Source: Rhipidocladum racemiflorum
Lineage: Eukaryota; Streptophyta; Magnoliopsida; Poales; Poaceae
NCBI GenBank assembly: GCA_036346355.1
Contig: CM070580.1
Location: 28,563,374-28,627,373 of the forward strand
Reading direction: 5' to 3'
Length of the DNA stretch: 64,000 nt
Notes under the pieces: model-generated
What the model was told of the DNA's origin: nothing
Databases searched by the model: none
What the model saw: the letters and a program-made list of their open reading frames with translations, nothing else
Position numbers and translations under genes: made by a program
In this document: positions 12,201 to 24,500 of the stretch, piece by piece
How the letters are laid out: each line of letters begins with the position of its first letter
How positions within the stretch are numbered: the first letter of the stretch is position 1

Positions 12201-12807
12201 TGGATCATTATTGGAGAAGTTATGGTGGAATCAAGAGAGAGGAAGCCATGGGAGCAAGGTGGAGGTCTCAGCCCAAGGTTGAAGAAGGGCACTGTAGCAG
12301 CGACACGTGGCGGGCTCCGGTTGGCCGGTCATTACGTAAATGAACCGCCCTAAAGAAAAATTAGGAAAAATGGTCTAAAAATTCCGGAAAAATTCCTAGA
12401 ACCATTTTAGAATATTTGGGACCCAATAAAATTGGTTCCACGGAATTTGGATGAAATTTGCGGAATTAAATATTCGGGCGCGGATTGCGGGCATTAAACA
12501 AAAGCCGCGCGGGATAAAATAGAAGCGAAGGTCCAAAAATCCGGGGAATGGTTTCTAAAATAATTTTGGAATATTTGGGACATAATTGAGGTGGTTTTGG
12601 GATTTTTGGAGCATTTTTGGACTCGGGTGAAATTTCGGGTACCGGCGGGAACCTAAAAATTCGATTTTTCGACCGGAGGGGAATTAAATCCCGATTTTAG
12701 ATAGGAATGGATGCCAGGTTAATATAAACACCAAAGAAACTCCAATTTTTGAATTTAATTTATTAAAATTAGGTTTTTCTCCAGAAAGCAAAACTGAGGA
12801 TGTTACA
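9261..12807 (-). mobile_element. Solo LTR of a Gypsy-type retrotransposon, 3547 bp
   Basis: The segment begins TGTGAGACCCC and ends GGATGTTACA, so it has TG..CA ends in both readings. It is flanked by a perfect 5-bp duplication AACGG (9256-9260 and 12808-12812). No primer-binding site, polypurine tract or pol reading frame is found inside, so it is a solo LTR. On the minus strand it starts TGTAACATCCTCAG and continues with the A/T-rich leader seen in RIRE3/Atlantys-like Gypsy LTRs, so I place the element on the minus strand. The lineage is inferred. Confidence 0.8.
11539..12010. repeat. Tandem duplication, period 237 bp, inside the solo LTR
   Basis: The block from 11539 to about 11773 recurs at 11776-12010 with only a few base changes, for example CTCATTCATGG against CTCATTCACGG and CCGACGTCGG against CCGGCGTCGG. 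The high identity suggests a recent duplication within the LTR. Confidence 0.9.
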
Positions 12808-13170
12808 AACGGCCGAGAGAATCTGGAGGAGGTCAACCGCGATGGCTTCGAGGAGGAGGGCGATGACCGGGATGAGGGCGACCAAGTGAGCAACGAGGCG
12901 GCGGGCAACCGCCAGGGCGACGAGGCTGGCGAAGATCGGGAGGAGGGCGACCGCCACGGCGACGATGTGGCGGGAGTCTGCAGAGGGCGACGCCCCAAGC
13001 AACGATCGGGAGGAGGACGAGGGGGCATAGGCAAAGCACATATGTGAAGCTGGGGGAGGAGAGTTGTAGCTTAGGCCGGGCTTTTAGGGGGCTGTGCTAT
13101 GCAACGGTTATGCAACCCGGCTGTTTGGGGGGCTTTCGGCTCATAGACAAAGCACAGACCTCCAAACAGG

Positions 13171-14352
13171 TCCATAGTATCTAGTAGGACGTTGGACATG
13201 AGTGCGTCGATATTCGGTGGAGAAGATGTGTGCATGGCGTGAACAGAGTCACACAAGAGCTCGACTACTCGAGTCGCGTGGTCTTACCCTATCGCGTCTT
13301 CACATGCACCGGCTCGGCTGCAGCCCACGCCACTTGTTAGTGGGTCTGCAACTCACCTCTGTCGCACGGTCTACAACATACAACGGAACCAGATGTGAGG
13401 ACAGCGCTGCATAAGGCATCTATAGATCCAATTGACATACAACTTGTGTGAATATAACCCCCTATACATTTTATATTGAGTTAGTGCAAAGATATACTAA
13501 AAGTTACATTGAGTTAGTGCCAAGAGATATAAAAAAAATACATTAAATTAGTACTAAGAGGTATCAAAATTTTCCTAATAAAGATAAAAAAGTCCAGTAA
13601 TCCTAATTACCAGCGATCGTTGTGTCCTTATGTAAATGATAGCCCAATCGTATGTTGTAGTGTATGTTCATGCATGTGACTGTCAGGTAATGGAGAGTTG
13701 ACGCCCGTGAGGCTGACAAATGCTCCGCTCTGTCAGGCAACGGGAGCGTTGGGAGCGTTGATGGAATAGGGTTTTGTGATCAAATTTTGTGCAAAAGGTA
13801 TAGCTTTGTGAAATGAAACATTAAAGATGTGTTATTACGATAGCTTTGGCAATATATTTGTAGTTTTATGAAACTTACCCTTGTCTACTACGCTTCTCTA
13901 CTCTTGTTGAACTACGATAAAAATATGAATCCTCCCTAGTGCATTTGTTGTGTATATTTTAGAGAAAAATTATATTATGCTAACGTGTGTATTGTGCAAT
14001 TGCATGACTGCTCTTGATGTAGTTTACCTTTTTCAAATGATCTAAGTACAATTTATTAAAGAAAACAGAACTTTCTTAAATGAAAGAATGTGAATAAAAC
14101 TTTCTTTAAATGAAAGACTTTAAAAAGTTTTAATAGTAGAGAATATCTATTTAGTTTCAAGCACGATTTAATTGGAAAATGCTTTCTCACTTGGTTGTGA
14201 GTTCATCAACTGCCTTCTTCTCTCTCCCGTGTGCTTTTTTATCCGGTGAGGTTAGGGTTTCTCTGAGTTGAGCTGAGTGGAGGTTCACACAGACCCTAAT
14301 ATTTACTCTTTATATTCCAAGTGTGATCAATTTATCAATACATATATATATA
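13171..14352. other. Intergenic stretch, A/T-rich
   Basis: No gene. At 13440-13580 the phrase TTGAGTTAGTGCAAAGATAT recurs three times in degenerate form, probably an old MITE. Short ORFs on both strands lack motifs. Confidence 0.5.
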
Positions 14353-14644
14353 CTAGTAAATTGCCCGTGCGTTGCAACGGATCCCAAATAGATGATGACA
14401 CCACAAGTTCTAAACTCTTAAAAACAAAAAAACGAGAATTTAAAACTTGAGCTATCACTTATTTGCGATCTGTTACTGAAGAATCACTGAACAAAGGAAT
14501 ACAATGAAATGCAAATAAGGCTAGACAAACAGCAAATAGCTACATAATTCCTCACCTACTGGGCCTTGGGCCCCTACTGTTCTGGCCCAAGAATGGCCTG
14601 GCAGACTCACCATCACCACCAACTCATTTTTATAATAGTTAAGA
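14353..14644 (-). mobile_element. Short non-autonomous Helitron, 292 bp
   Basis: On the minus strand it starts TCTTAACTATTATAAAAATG and ends with GCAACGCACGGGCAATTT then ACTAG, preceded by host A and followed by host T. This gives the 5'-TC, 3'-CTAG and A/T target of Helitrons. The 3' end carries the short GC-rich hairpin expected next to CTAG. Both ends match those of the large Helitron at 40006-43576, so they belong to one family. Confidence 0.75.
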
Positions 14645-14648
14645 TATA

Positions 14649-14961
14649 CTCTCACTCTCAATATACCGCTTAAATGATGTTGTTATACCTTTTTATCCTT
14701 TTGAGTATACTCTAATACTGATTGTAAGATACTCCAAAGTGAGTTTCATAAAAAATTTCGTCAAAGTCCACCTAATATAGCATAGTTTGTTTATATACTC
14801 CTTTTACATATAGAAAAGGGTATATAGCAAAAAATAAAGAGCACCGATGAATTTTTTTTCAACAATATCACATTGTAGTATCTTAGAATTATTATTTGAG
14901 TATATTGAAAGTGATAAAGAAGTATAACATATTCGTTTAAGTGGTATAATGAAGGTGGGAG
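14649..14961. mobile_element. Stowaway-like MITE, 313 bp
   Basis: The terminal inverted repeats extend over more than 60 bp: CTCTCACTCTCAATATACCG at the left and the complement of CTCCCACCTTCATTATACCA at the right. The element is flanked by TA (14647-14648 and 14962-14963), the target duplication of Tc1/mariner MITEs. It begins four bases after the short Helitron ends. Confidence 0.8.
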
Positions 14962-15264
14962 TACGTACTCCCAAGAGTACAGAAAAGGCTTCCTATATAT
15001 ATAATCACTAACCATTTAAAATTCTAAGCTTTTGCTTGTCTAGACTCTATAGAGCTCAAGTCTCACTAGCTGCAATCGCGGGTTACTTATCTGGTGCAGA
15101 CATGCTGACATAATAACATTTGACTATCATATGCTCTAACTATTGCATTTTTTGAAATAAGAATAATTACATCCAATTTTGTTAAAGATATCTATGCATT
15201 TGTCTAGGTGCGTTGAACCATAATATTTCACACATTGTGCGATCGCAAAAAGAGGAATGAAAGC

Positions 15265-15412
15265 CATCTGTTGAAAACGGAATATTTCAGAATTTGACAC
15301 TCAATTCGCAAGCCTTTCGGCTCATTTGGATGACATATGACAGTGGACCAGAGTGTCAAATTCCGAAATGCGAATTTTAAAGAGCGTCAAATTCTGAAAA
15401 CTCCCGTTGTTG
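15265..15412. repeat. Short inverted repeat just upstream of the ABC-transporter start codon
   Basis: TTTCAGAATTTGAC(A/G)CTC next to AATTCGCA occurs on the plus strand near 15288-15311 and on the minus strand near 15398-15370, with GTTGAAAACGG-like sequences outside. It ends about 90 bases before the start codon at 15502, so it overlaps the likely promoter or 5' leader. It could be a degenerate MITE. The function is unknown. Confidence 0.55.
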
Positions 15413-15501
15413 AAAACACCACAACTCCAAGTCTCCGCCTCCGCGCTTCGCCCGCCGACCCTCCCCTCTATCCGTTAGCGTCGCCGTCGCCGCCGAGCGC
15501 C

Positions 15502-18500
15502 ATGCGGCCTTCCTCGCGCATACTCTCCGCGGGCCACCTCCTCCGCGGTTACCGCTTCGATCGCTCTCCGGCCGCCGCCGCCTCCGTATTCCGGCGGCTC
15601 GACGGAGCCAGTGGCCCTCCCTTGCCGAAGCCTCTCCATAATCCTATCCTCGGAGGATTCGGACCAGATTATAGGGATTTTCCAGGGAAAGGCGCCCCCT
15701 TCGTCCGCCTCAGCTGCTTCCTGCCGGACTACACCTACCCGCCGCATGGCTCGCGGCCTCTCCGCGACGTGGTAACATGCGAATACCTCATTTGTGTTGG
15801 TTTCGATTCGTGGATGCTTAGAGGCAGTAGTGGATGCCAGTGCATTTTTTTTACAATATAATTGTTTTAGTTAAACAAGTGTGAATTTCCTAGTCAAACA
15901 GTCAGCAGCAGAAGTGAATAGTTAATAGCTTTACCGATCGAAAACATGAAAAATAAAATATAGGTGATGGCATTAATGGGAGCTGTTGATTGGGCTTCAG
16001 TTTTGTCATCTAGTGGTTGTAAAGAAATTAATTTAGCAAAATTTCAGTATATCCGTCTTTTAAAATAAAGATGTAATTATTGAGATGGTTGTGCTTGGCA
16101 ATATGTGCTACCTTATGATAGTTTTTTTCTGGCTTAATCTATCAAGGCACAAAATGAACTACTAGCATGGTGTAGATGGTAAATTTTGTTGTATTTACAC
16201 TGATTCTATGAAGCTATTAAGTAATCACTTTTAGTAATTTATCTTTTTTATTCTTATTCTGATTGTATGAAGTAAGTGTTGTTGTATTTACACTGCATTT
16301 TTTAGTTCCATCTGAGAAGATGGTTATTCAATTATCTCATTGTGGTTGGTTCATGACCTCGGTGATTAAAACAAAAACATAACTAAAAGTTTGTTGTATT
16401 TGTTCTGTTATTTTTCTTAATAAAAGGAAGTATTTGTTTGGCAAATTCTGGTTTTGTGATTCTTGCTATGTTTCCAGAGAGGGCATGCATTCTCCACATC
16501 TACCAATGATGTGGCAGTTGGAAAGTCGGTTGATGACAAGGTGCAGAAAGCTGTGCCGAAAAAGGACGTCAATGATCAGATAGCAGATACACAGATCCTT
16601 AGAAACCTTGGAAAGTACTTACTGTTGAACGATAGCCCAGATTTCCGCTTCAGGCTTGTGTTGTCGTTGGGCCTCTTAGTTGGCGCAAAGGTAAATGCTA
16701 CTTGTTTATCAATGGTAACCTATAAGAGTATCTGTGTCACTAAGAAAGATCATACAACCCACTTTTATTAGCCAAGCCTTTTTTTTTCCATTGTAGCCGT
16801 TAATGAATACCAAATTACAGATCTTGGCAATCCCATTTGGGCTGCCACTTCTCTCATAAAAGCTTGACCATCGTGTCGTTGGCTCAAGATCAATAGTCTC
16901 CTTTGCTAGGTTAGAATGCAGTGCATTTGCATTACACATACTGCAGTGACATTTCCCCCTTTTCTTTATTGAAAGGACCTATTCTGACGCAACATGATAA
17001 AATTTAGGTACAGCCTACTTGTTGGGTGTGTATTTTCACAATAAATTTGCCAATTTCTGCTTGTTTGATTGTTCAACAAGGCCACAACTAGTCAACTATC
17101 TTCATTGTGAAATTAAAGGAAGAATATGTGCCCTTTCAATTAGAATATAAGACATGATAAACTTAAAAGATGAAAGCTATTACATTTCAACTCTGTTACC
17201 TGACCTATTTTTATTTATAATGAATACCAGGTTATAAATGTTCAAGTGCCTTTCTTGTTTAAGCTTGCTGTCGATTGGCTTGCAGCCCTTGGTGGCGCTG
17301 AAGCCTCACTGGCATCATTCACAGATGCTAATGCCACTCTGTTGGCTCTCTTTGCTAGCCCAGCAGCTGTCCTGATTGGATATGGTATTGCACGATCAGG
17401 TGTATCAGCCTGTACAGGTAAATGCTATTTTGTTACAAAAATTTCTTACTGGCATTTCTTTTTTTGCCTGAAAATATGTTGAAACTCCTTTGGTGAGCAT
17501 GGAAATATGCATTTTCTGCTCCCCTGTTGAAATGTATACAACTATGATTTATTTATTATGGTAAATTCTGTGTTGCCAGAACTGCGAAATGCTGTATTTT
17601 CTAAAGTGACCTTGAGAGCCATCCGTTCAGTCTCCAGAACGGTAAACATTGAACTTTTTTTTCATTTCCAATTTTCCATGTTAACACTTTTTAGTGATGT
17701 TTTTCAATCATTTTCTATTATTTGAAACTATCCAGATGTTCTAACACATTGTGAATATTTGTTTGAATATAGTGTCTTATTTTCTTGCTGTGCACTGCTG
17801 TAGTTCTACATATCTTATATTCATGAAAAAAAGAACAGTTACTATAAATGGCATCTTTGACATTTGCATCCACTTCCAGTTGTTGGTTGACTGGTGCTGT
17901 GCTACTGTTTTGATGTTGATCTGCAGACACTTCAAATACTCTGTTCGATGAAGATGTTTTTGAAGATTATACATACGAGTTCTTCCATCTGTAAAAATAT
18001 GAATTGGATCAACATTCTTTGATACATCTTGCACCATTAGATAATTCTGATTGTATGGTATTATTGATACTACAGATTTTGCTTAAATGATTAAATTTGT
18101 GGATTACCTTAATTCGTGAACTTTTGATATTGCAGGTATTTTCTCACTTGCATGAGCTTGATCTTCGTTATCATCTAAGGTACTTCTAGAAAATGCTCAA
18201 ATTCATGCCATTCATGCTTGTTTTCTCAGTTTAATTGAATGATTACATTATTCATTGTACTGATGTACAATACATTATTTGGCAAAAACATCACAAGTAA
18301 TGTAGATGGCTAAACAAATAACTCAATGAATTAGATAGCTTGACTGCTTTGGCTACTAGTATATAATTGACACAAGGAAGAAGTCCATATAACACCCTGA
18401 ACTTTGGTCGAAAGTACATCCAACACCCCAAACTATGAAATCAGACATTTGACCCCCCCCCCCCTCGAACTTTGCAATCTGGTTCAAATAACACCCTGAT

Positions 18501-21500
18501 CCGGTTTCGCATAGTGATATTACCCGTGTGGCGTGATGAGTTGACGGTTTTGCTATGTAAGATAACACACTGACCATATTATGTCAACGATAGGTGGGGC
18601 CCACATGGGCTTCTCCCCTGCCGACCTTCCAATCATGCTTCCATGGCTGTCGGCCCTTGTAGCTCCCTCCCTCTCTATTTCGATTTGGAGAAGCCGGTTT
18701 GAACCCCACCTGTCATCCACCTAAACATGCCTAGCATGTCATCTTACATGGCAAAACTGTTCACTTGTCACGCCACACAGGCATACTACTATATGAAAAC
18801 GGGTTAATGTGCTATTTGAACCGGATTGTAAATTGCAAAGTTCTCGGGGGGCGGGGGGTGTCAAATGTCTGTTTTATAGTTTGGGGTGCCAGACGGATTT
18901 TCAAGCAATATTTGGGGTGTTATATGGACTTTTTCCTTGACACAATGTATGGGTAAATGATGAGAACTCTAGTCTGACTGCACTATTTTGAGAACTATCG
19001 GCTCACTGTGCTACTGGTCGGTGGGAGAGTAGTTTGCATTCTACAAATCAATGTGGAAATAAGTTATAAGAAATCAGCAGTAATTGCTATTGTACACTTG
19101 GTGAGTTTTGGTACTTATAAGTTATGCGATGGTAATTATTTGAGTATTATGTTTCCTTACCTGTTTCTGTGTTTCCAGCCGGCAAACTGGTGCTCTAAAT
19201 CGCGTGATTGATCGAGGCAGCCGTGCAATAAATTACATTCTTACAGTGATGGTGTTCAATGTTGTTCCCACAATATTAGAGGTACTCACAAATTGTTGTC
19301 TCTGGCTATTACAGTCCATCGGTCATGCATATTGCCTGTGATTGCTTGCTTTTGGTAATTTATGTCTCTTATTCGCTGGGCTTTTGTGTCAGCTCACATA
19401 TGCCTTCTGTTTTTGCTTCTCATTTACAGATTGGTATGGTGTCAAGTATACTTGCTTACAAGTTTGGTTCTACTTTTGCTTGGATCACTTCAGTTTCAGT
19501 TGCTACTTATATTGCTTTCACTTTGGCTGTCACACAGGTGCAAACAATGTGCTCTGTCATCATACCTGTAGTCTCTTAGGGTCTTCTTCTATCACATATG
19601 CTCAGTTTATCTTTCTAATGATGTCCACCTGATTATGTATCACTCTGATTCCTCATCGCTGTCTGTTTTTATGACTATTATTATGACAGTGGAGGACTAG
19701 GTTCAGGACAGCCATGAATAAAGCTGAAAATGCTTCTAGTACAGTGGCAGTTGACTCCCTTCTGAATTATGAGGTCATCCCGCCGTTGTCAATTACCCTG
19801 GTGTCTGGTCCATTTTCTTACCCTTTCTTATTGTAATCGTAGCAACTTCTAACCAATCTTCCTTTGATTATGTACAGACTGTCAAGTACTTCAACAATGA
19901 AAAATTTGAAGTCGAGAAGTATGACAAATATTTAAAGAGTGAGTACATATATGGGTGAAATGTCATCATAGAGTAGAAATGCATAGCTGTATATTCCTTT
20001 GTTCACCTATTTGACCCAAGGGTGTTAAATTTATGTTCACCTTTGTAAAAAAACTAACCCTTTACGTTAGGGTCTAATACATATGGGAAAATTGTGATGC
20101 CTATCTTTTGCATCCGGATATGTTGAAATCTGTTCCCTGAAAGAATAAAAAGTTTAATACTGCATTCTGAAAACAATCTTTTCAATCTCAACGAAGGTTT
20201 GGGAATCGTACGAGTTGTTTATGACGTGCTTAAACAGGGCATCAAATTATGCTTCATAGATTTGATGAATCCCAACTGACAAATAACATTGGCATACATC
20301 ATAAGTTGATTTTGTTAGATAAACCTGATCAATTAACTACTTTTTTTTACAATGTGCTCAGAATATGAGGATGCTGCACTTAAAACCCAAAGTAGCCTTG
20401 CCTACCTGAATTTTGGTCAAAATGTTATATTTAGCTCGGCTTTATCCACAGCAATGGTTTTGAGCTCATATGGTGTAATGAGTGGGGCTCTGACTGTCGG
20501 TGATTTGGTAATTCTTTATGTTATCCGTTTTTGTTAACAATGATTTAATACGAAGCTTCATTTCTTGCCCATTTTCTGTTTTCTTAGTCATTTGCAATTG
20601 CCTTTGATTAATTTGATGAAATCTTGGCATACAGGTCATGGTTAATGGACTTCTATTCCAGCTCTCATTGCCTCTGAACTTCCTTGGGAGTGTCTATCGA
20701 GAATCTAGACAAAGCCTTATTGACATGAAGTCTATGTTTCAATTGCTTGAGGTGAAAGCTTTGTAGTCATATTGCTTACTGCCTAATGGCTTGCAGTTTT
20801 AATTTTATCCTTAAATCATGATCTCAGAAACTTTAGAACTGTTATTTTACTTTTTTAGGAGAAACCTGCGATAAAGGATGAGCCTCATGCACAACCTTTG
20901 CAGTTCAAGGGAGGATGTATTGAGTTTGAGAACGTGCATTTTGGGTAAATTTATGCTCTGTTAGCTTGTTAAGTGCCGCAAAGTCTTGATATTCTTTCCT
21001 AAAAAAACCACAAAGGTCAAAGCAACTGAGCACCAGGGAGCTTATTTTCTGTTAACCATTGATAGCCAACAAGCCACTTCTTTTTTCTTTTCTTTTTTTT
21101 TTGAAAAACTTTTTAGTGTATTTGGGTTTCCTTTGGAGAAATGTGGAAGTACATCCCTGTATCAGATTCTGATGTATTAGGGATTTACGAATGACAGCTG
21201 AGACTTGAACTAATTTGAACAACATGTAATTACCTAAATTCTGGGAATGCAATTACTGTGCGTATTGGGATGTACCATAACTAACAAGAATTAATTCAAG
21301 ATGTATTATTAGAAATACATCGAGGTGCGAAGTAAAACTAAGTAAAGCTGATCCACTATGTAGTATGGGGTGTAAACTAGAATAATCTGATTTAGTGTCA
21401 TATTAATGAGTAGCTGAAAGATTTGATTTCTTCCAGGTATGTACCAGAAAGGAAGATTCTTGATGGCGCCTCTTTCACTGTACCTGCAGGAAAAAGCATG

Positions 21501-24500
21501 GCGATTGTTGGAACTAGTGGCAGCGGTAAAAATAATATTTTATTTATAAATAATGTTAATGCTTTTGGAACCAGATTTAAAAATTGAAGGTTTCTATCAG
21601 TTATCTCGTGTTCATATCACCAAAAACATAATTTTAGAAGGTCGTGGGTTTTGTGGTGTTCAATTGGTGTTATTAGCATCTCAATTTTTTTTGGAGACCT
21701 GTAGCCCTTTTGCATCGAACTGTTAGGAGTATATGTACTTACCTAGTATTAGTTCTTTGTATAGGGTGTTTTCTTCTTATTTGCCATGACCATAACTTGG
21801 CCACTTGGCCCATGGAATAGAATTGTGAGTTCCATTCCAACGTAGAGATTGATGTCCATGCTACCATGGTTCATACTTAGTTTCAATACAAGATTGCTAG
21901 CAAAGGACTGATAACACAAATAGCATGGACATCACTTTTGAGAAATAGATATCAGTAAAGGAGTGTAAGGATGTCATCTTTGGAATAAGAGACTCCTCTT
22001 AAAGTGCCCCTATCTACCTCTACATAATTATGCAAGAGTACAAGAGCTTATACCCTGTTGTTTGTTTGTTGTTACTGTTAAGGATATATTATCTCTTATA
22101 GTTATAGATAAGTTCCTGTTATAGATAGAGTTCTATTCCTATTCCTTTCCCTCATGTACTCTATATATTGTGGCCTTTAGCCCTCATATTCAATACAAGT
22201 CATATTCATAACATGGTATCAGAGCACTAGGTTTTTTCTCCTAGCTTCATCCTTCCGCTGTTTTAGATCTAGTCCGCTGCCCCGGGAGGAGGAGACTCCT
22301 GGGGCGGCTCGTTGGCTTGCGGCCGGCGCCCCTCCGCGCACCACTCGCCGGACTGCCTACGTCGGTTTTCCTTGCTTCACCGGCCGTCGTTGTCTCTCTG
22401 CGCCATCCGACGCTCCTCCACACCGTGGCCGTCGCCCCTCCGCCTTCGTGTCGGTGGAGTGGTTGCGGCTTGCGAGATGGCGGGGAACCCAAGGCCGAAG
22501 GTGTTCTTCGACATGACGGTGGGCGGCCAATCGGCGGGGCGGATCGTGATGGAGTTGTACGCCGACGACGTGCCACGCACGGTGGAGAACTTCCGTGCGC
22601 TGTGCACGGGGGAGAAGTTCTCCGACGAGAACTTTAAGCACAAGCACACGGGGGTCAGCGTACTCTCCATGGCCAACGCCGGGCCAAACACCAACGGCTC
22701 CCAGTTCTTCATCTGCACCGTGCCCTGCACATGGCTCGACGGCAAGCACGTCGTCTTTGGCAGGGTCGTCGAGGGCATCGACGTCGTCAAGGCCATCGAG
22801 AAGCGAGCGGCCAGCGCGACGCACTCCGCCTACCTCCACGCCGGCCTGCGCCTCCACGCCAGCCTGCGCCTCCGCTCCGATGCCCGTGCAGCCAGCTCTC
22901 GATCTGCCGGTCTCCGCGCCCATCCACGCCGGTACCCCGCATCGGCGCCCATCGGCCGCCTGGCCTTTCTCCACCAATGGCGCGGCTCCATCAACCGCCC
23001 GGCCTTGCAGGCCAAGCCTAACTGTTCTGACACCTCGCTGCGCCCGCCGCCGCTTCGCCACGCCGCCCTGCAGTGCCCGCCCGCTCGGCCACCTCGTCCG
23101 GATCGCCCCAGCGAAGTTGGCGGAGCCGTCGGCCTCCTCTCCAAGCCAGCTACTCCTCTGCCTCCCGGCCGCCGAGCCTCCCAATCCGCCTAATGCGTTA
23201 CCTCTGCGCGACCGATCGGTTCAATCGGACTTCAATTCAATCTCAACCACATTTAATTCATGTGCCTTGGTCCGGCTCCAGCTTCTGAGTTTGGCTCAGC
23301 TTCTCCGACTCTCTGTTCGGCTTTTGGCTCCAGCTTAACTCTTTGGCTCGCGCTCTTCGGTCTTCAAAGCTCGTATTGGCCTGTCTTGGCTGCAACTTTG
23401 GTTGGCTCTTGGTCGGCTTACACTCATTGGTTTCTTCCGTCGGCTCTGCTTATTAGTGTTGCGGCTATTATTCCTAATATTTTTCTTTAGTCTTCCGTTG
23501 CGTCCATCCAAGTCTCTAGCATCTTGATTCTATCGTCGCTAGGCTCTTTTATCAGCTCGGCTCATTCTGTCAACTCTTATTACCTTTGCTCGGCTCATTA
23601 TGTCGGCTTCGTCGGTTCTTCTTCGTCGACTCGTACCGTCGGCTCTTCGTCGTCGACTCGGCCCTACCTTCGACTTCCGTTTATCGATTTGGCTTCATCG
23701 TCGACTTCTCTTCGTCGACTCGGCCCTACATTCGACTTCGGCTCGTCGATTTGGCTTCTTCGTCGACTTTTCATCATCGACTGGGTTCTTCGTTGGCTGT
23801 CCTTCGTGAGCTCGATGTTTCAAGAGTTACATGCTACGACGGCTTCTTCAGGACTATGACTTTGGATTTTTCCTATTTTAGTTCATCCCTTCCAAATGCA
23901 ATGCTATTGCATACGCCTTGCATTTGTGGGGGGTGTTAAGGATATATTATCTCTTATAGTTATAGATAAGTTCCTGTTATAGATAGAGTTCTATTCCTAT
24001 TCCTTTCCCTCATGTACTCTATATATTGTGGCCTTTGGCCCTCATATTCAATACAAGTCATATTCATAACAGTTACTATTGTACAGAATTTCTGTCTCGA
24101 GTCGATTGAACTGTCTATCTGAGTGCTTCTCTGAGACATGCAATGGCGTAATGTCTCAGCTAATGAGTTGCGATTTGTAAGAGTATTTAGCATGGTTATC
24201 ACGGCGCCCTGGCGAGGCGAGTCGCCTCTAGGGCGCCTAGACGCCTAGTCGCCTAGGCGACTGTTAGGCAACCAAAACAAAATACAGCATCCAGCAAACA
24301 TAATAGGCCGTCTCAAAGAAAGGTGCACAAAACTCAGCACAGATGGGTGCAATAAGCCACCAAATAAGGTAGCAACAGCACCAAGCACCACTTGAAGATT
24401 GTGCACTAATCTATACAAATACAAATAAGCACTAATCAACACAGATTGTGCAGCCACTAATCCATACAAATGAGGCAGCAGCAGCACTAATCACCACTTT

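Larger units (their letters stand above)
9050..13170. mobile_element. Candidate TIR transposon (GCCTGTTTGG family), split by a solo LTR
   Basis: The left end reads GCCTGTTTGGGGCTGCAGTT and the right end the complement of CCTGTTTGGAGGTCTGTGC. The interior is GC-rich with repeats of GGGAGGAGGGCGACC. With the solo LTR removed, about 570 bp remain. Similar ends and GGAGG-rich interior recur around the Copia element at 44133-56094, which supports a family. No exact target duplication is visible (TCATAAAG against TCCATAGT), so the boundaries are approximate and the superfamily is unknown. Confidence 0.4.
22076..24071 (+). mobile_element. Non-autonomous LTR retrotransposon carrying a cyclophilin fragment
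   Basis: Two 138-bp LTRs (22076-22213 and 23934-24071) start TGTTAAGGATATATT and end CATATTCATAACA. They differ at one visible position. A perfect 5-bp duplication GTTAC flanks the element (22071-22075 and 24072-24076). Directly after the 5' LTR is TGGTATCAGAGC, a primer-binding site for initiator Met-tRNA as in Copia elements. Before the 3' LTR is the purine tract GTGGGGGG. No gag or pol remains; the 1.7-kb interior instead holds a cyclophilin-derived ORF and a Ser/Leu-rich CTTCGTCGACTCGGCC repeat region. It sits in intron 13 of the ABC-transporter gene, in the same orientation. The near-identical LTRs imply recent insertion. Confidence 0.92.

Noticed and set aside
22357..23184. 275-codon minus-strand ORF over the captured cyclophilin
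   Set aside because: It is the GC-rich antisense shadow of the cyclophilin-derived ORF; no family motif appears on this strand.
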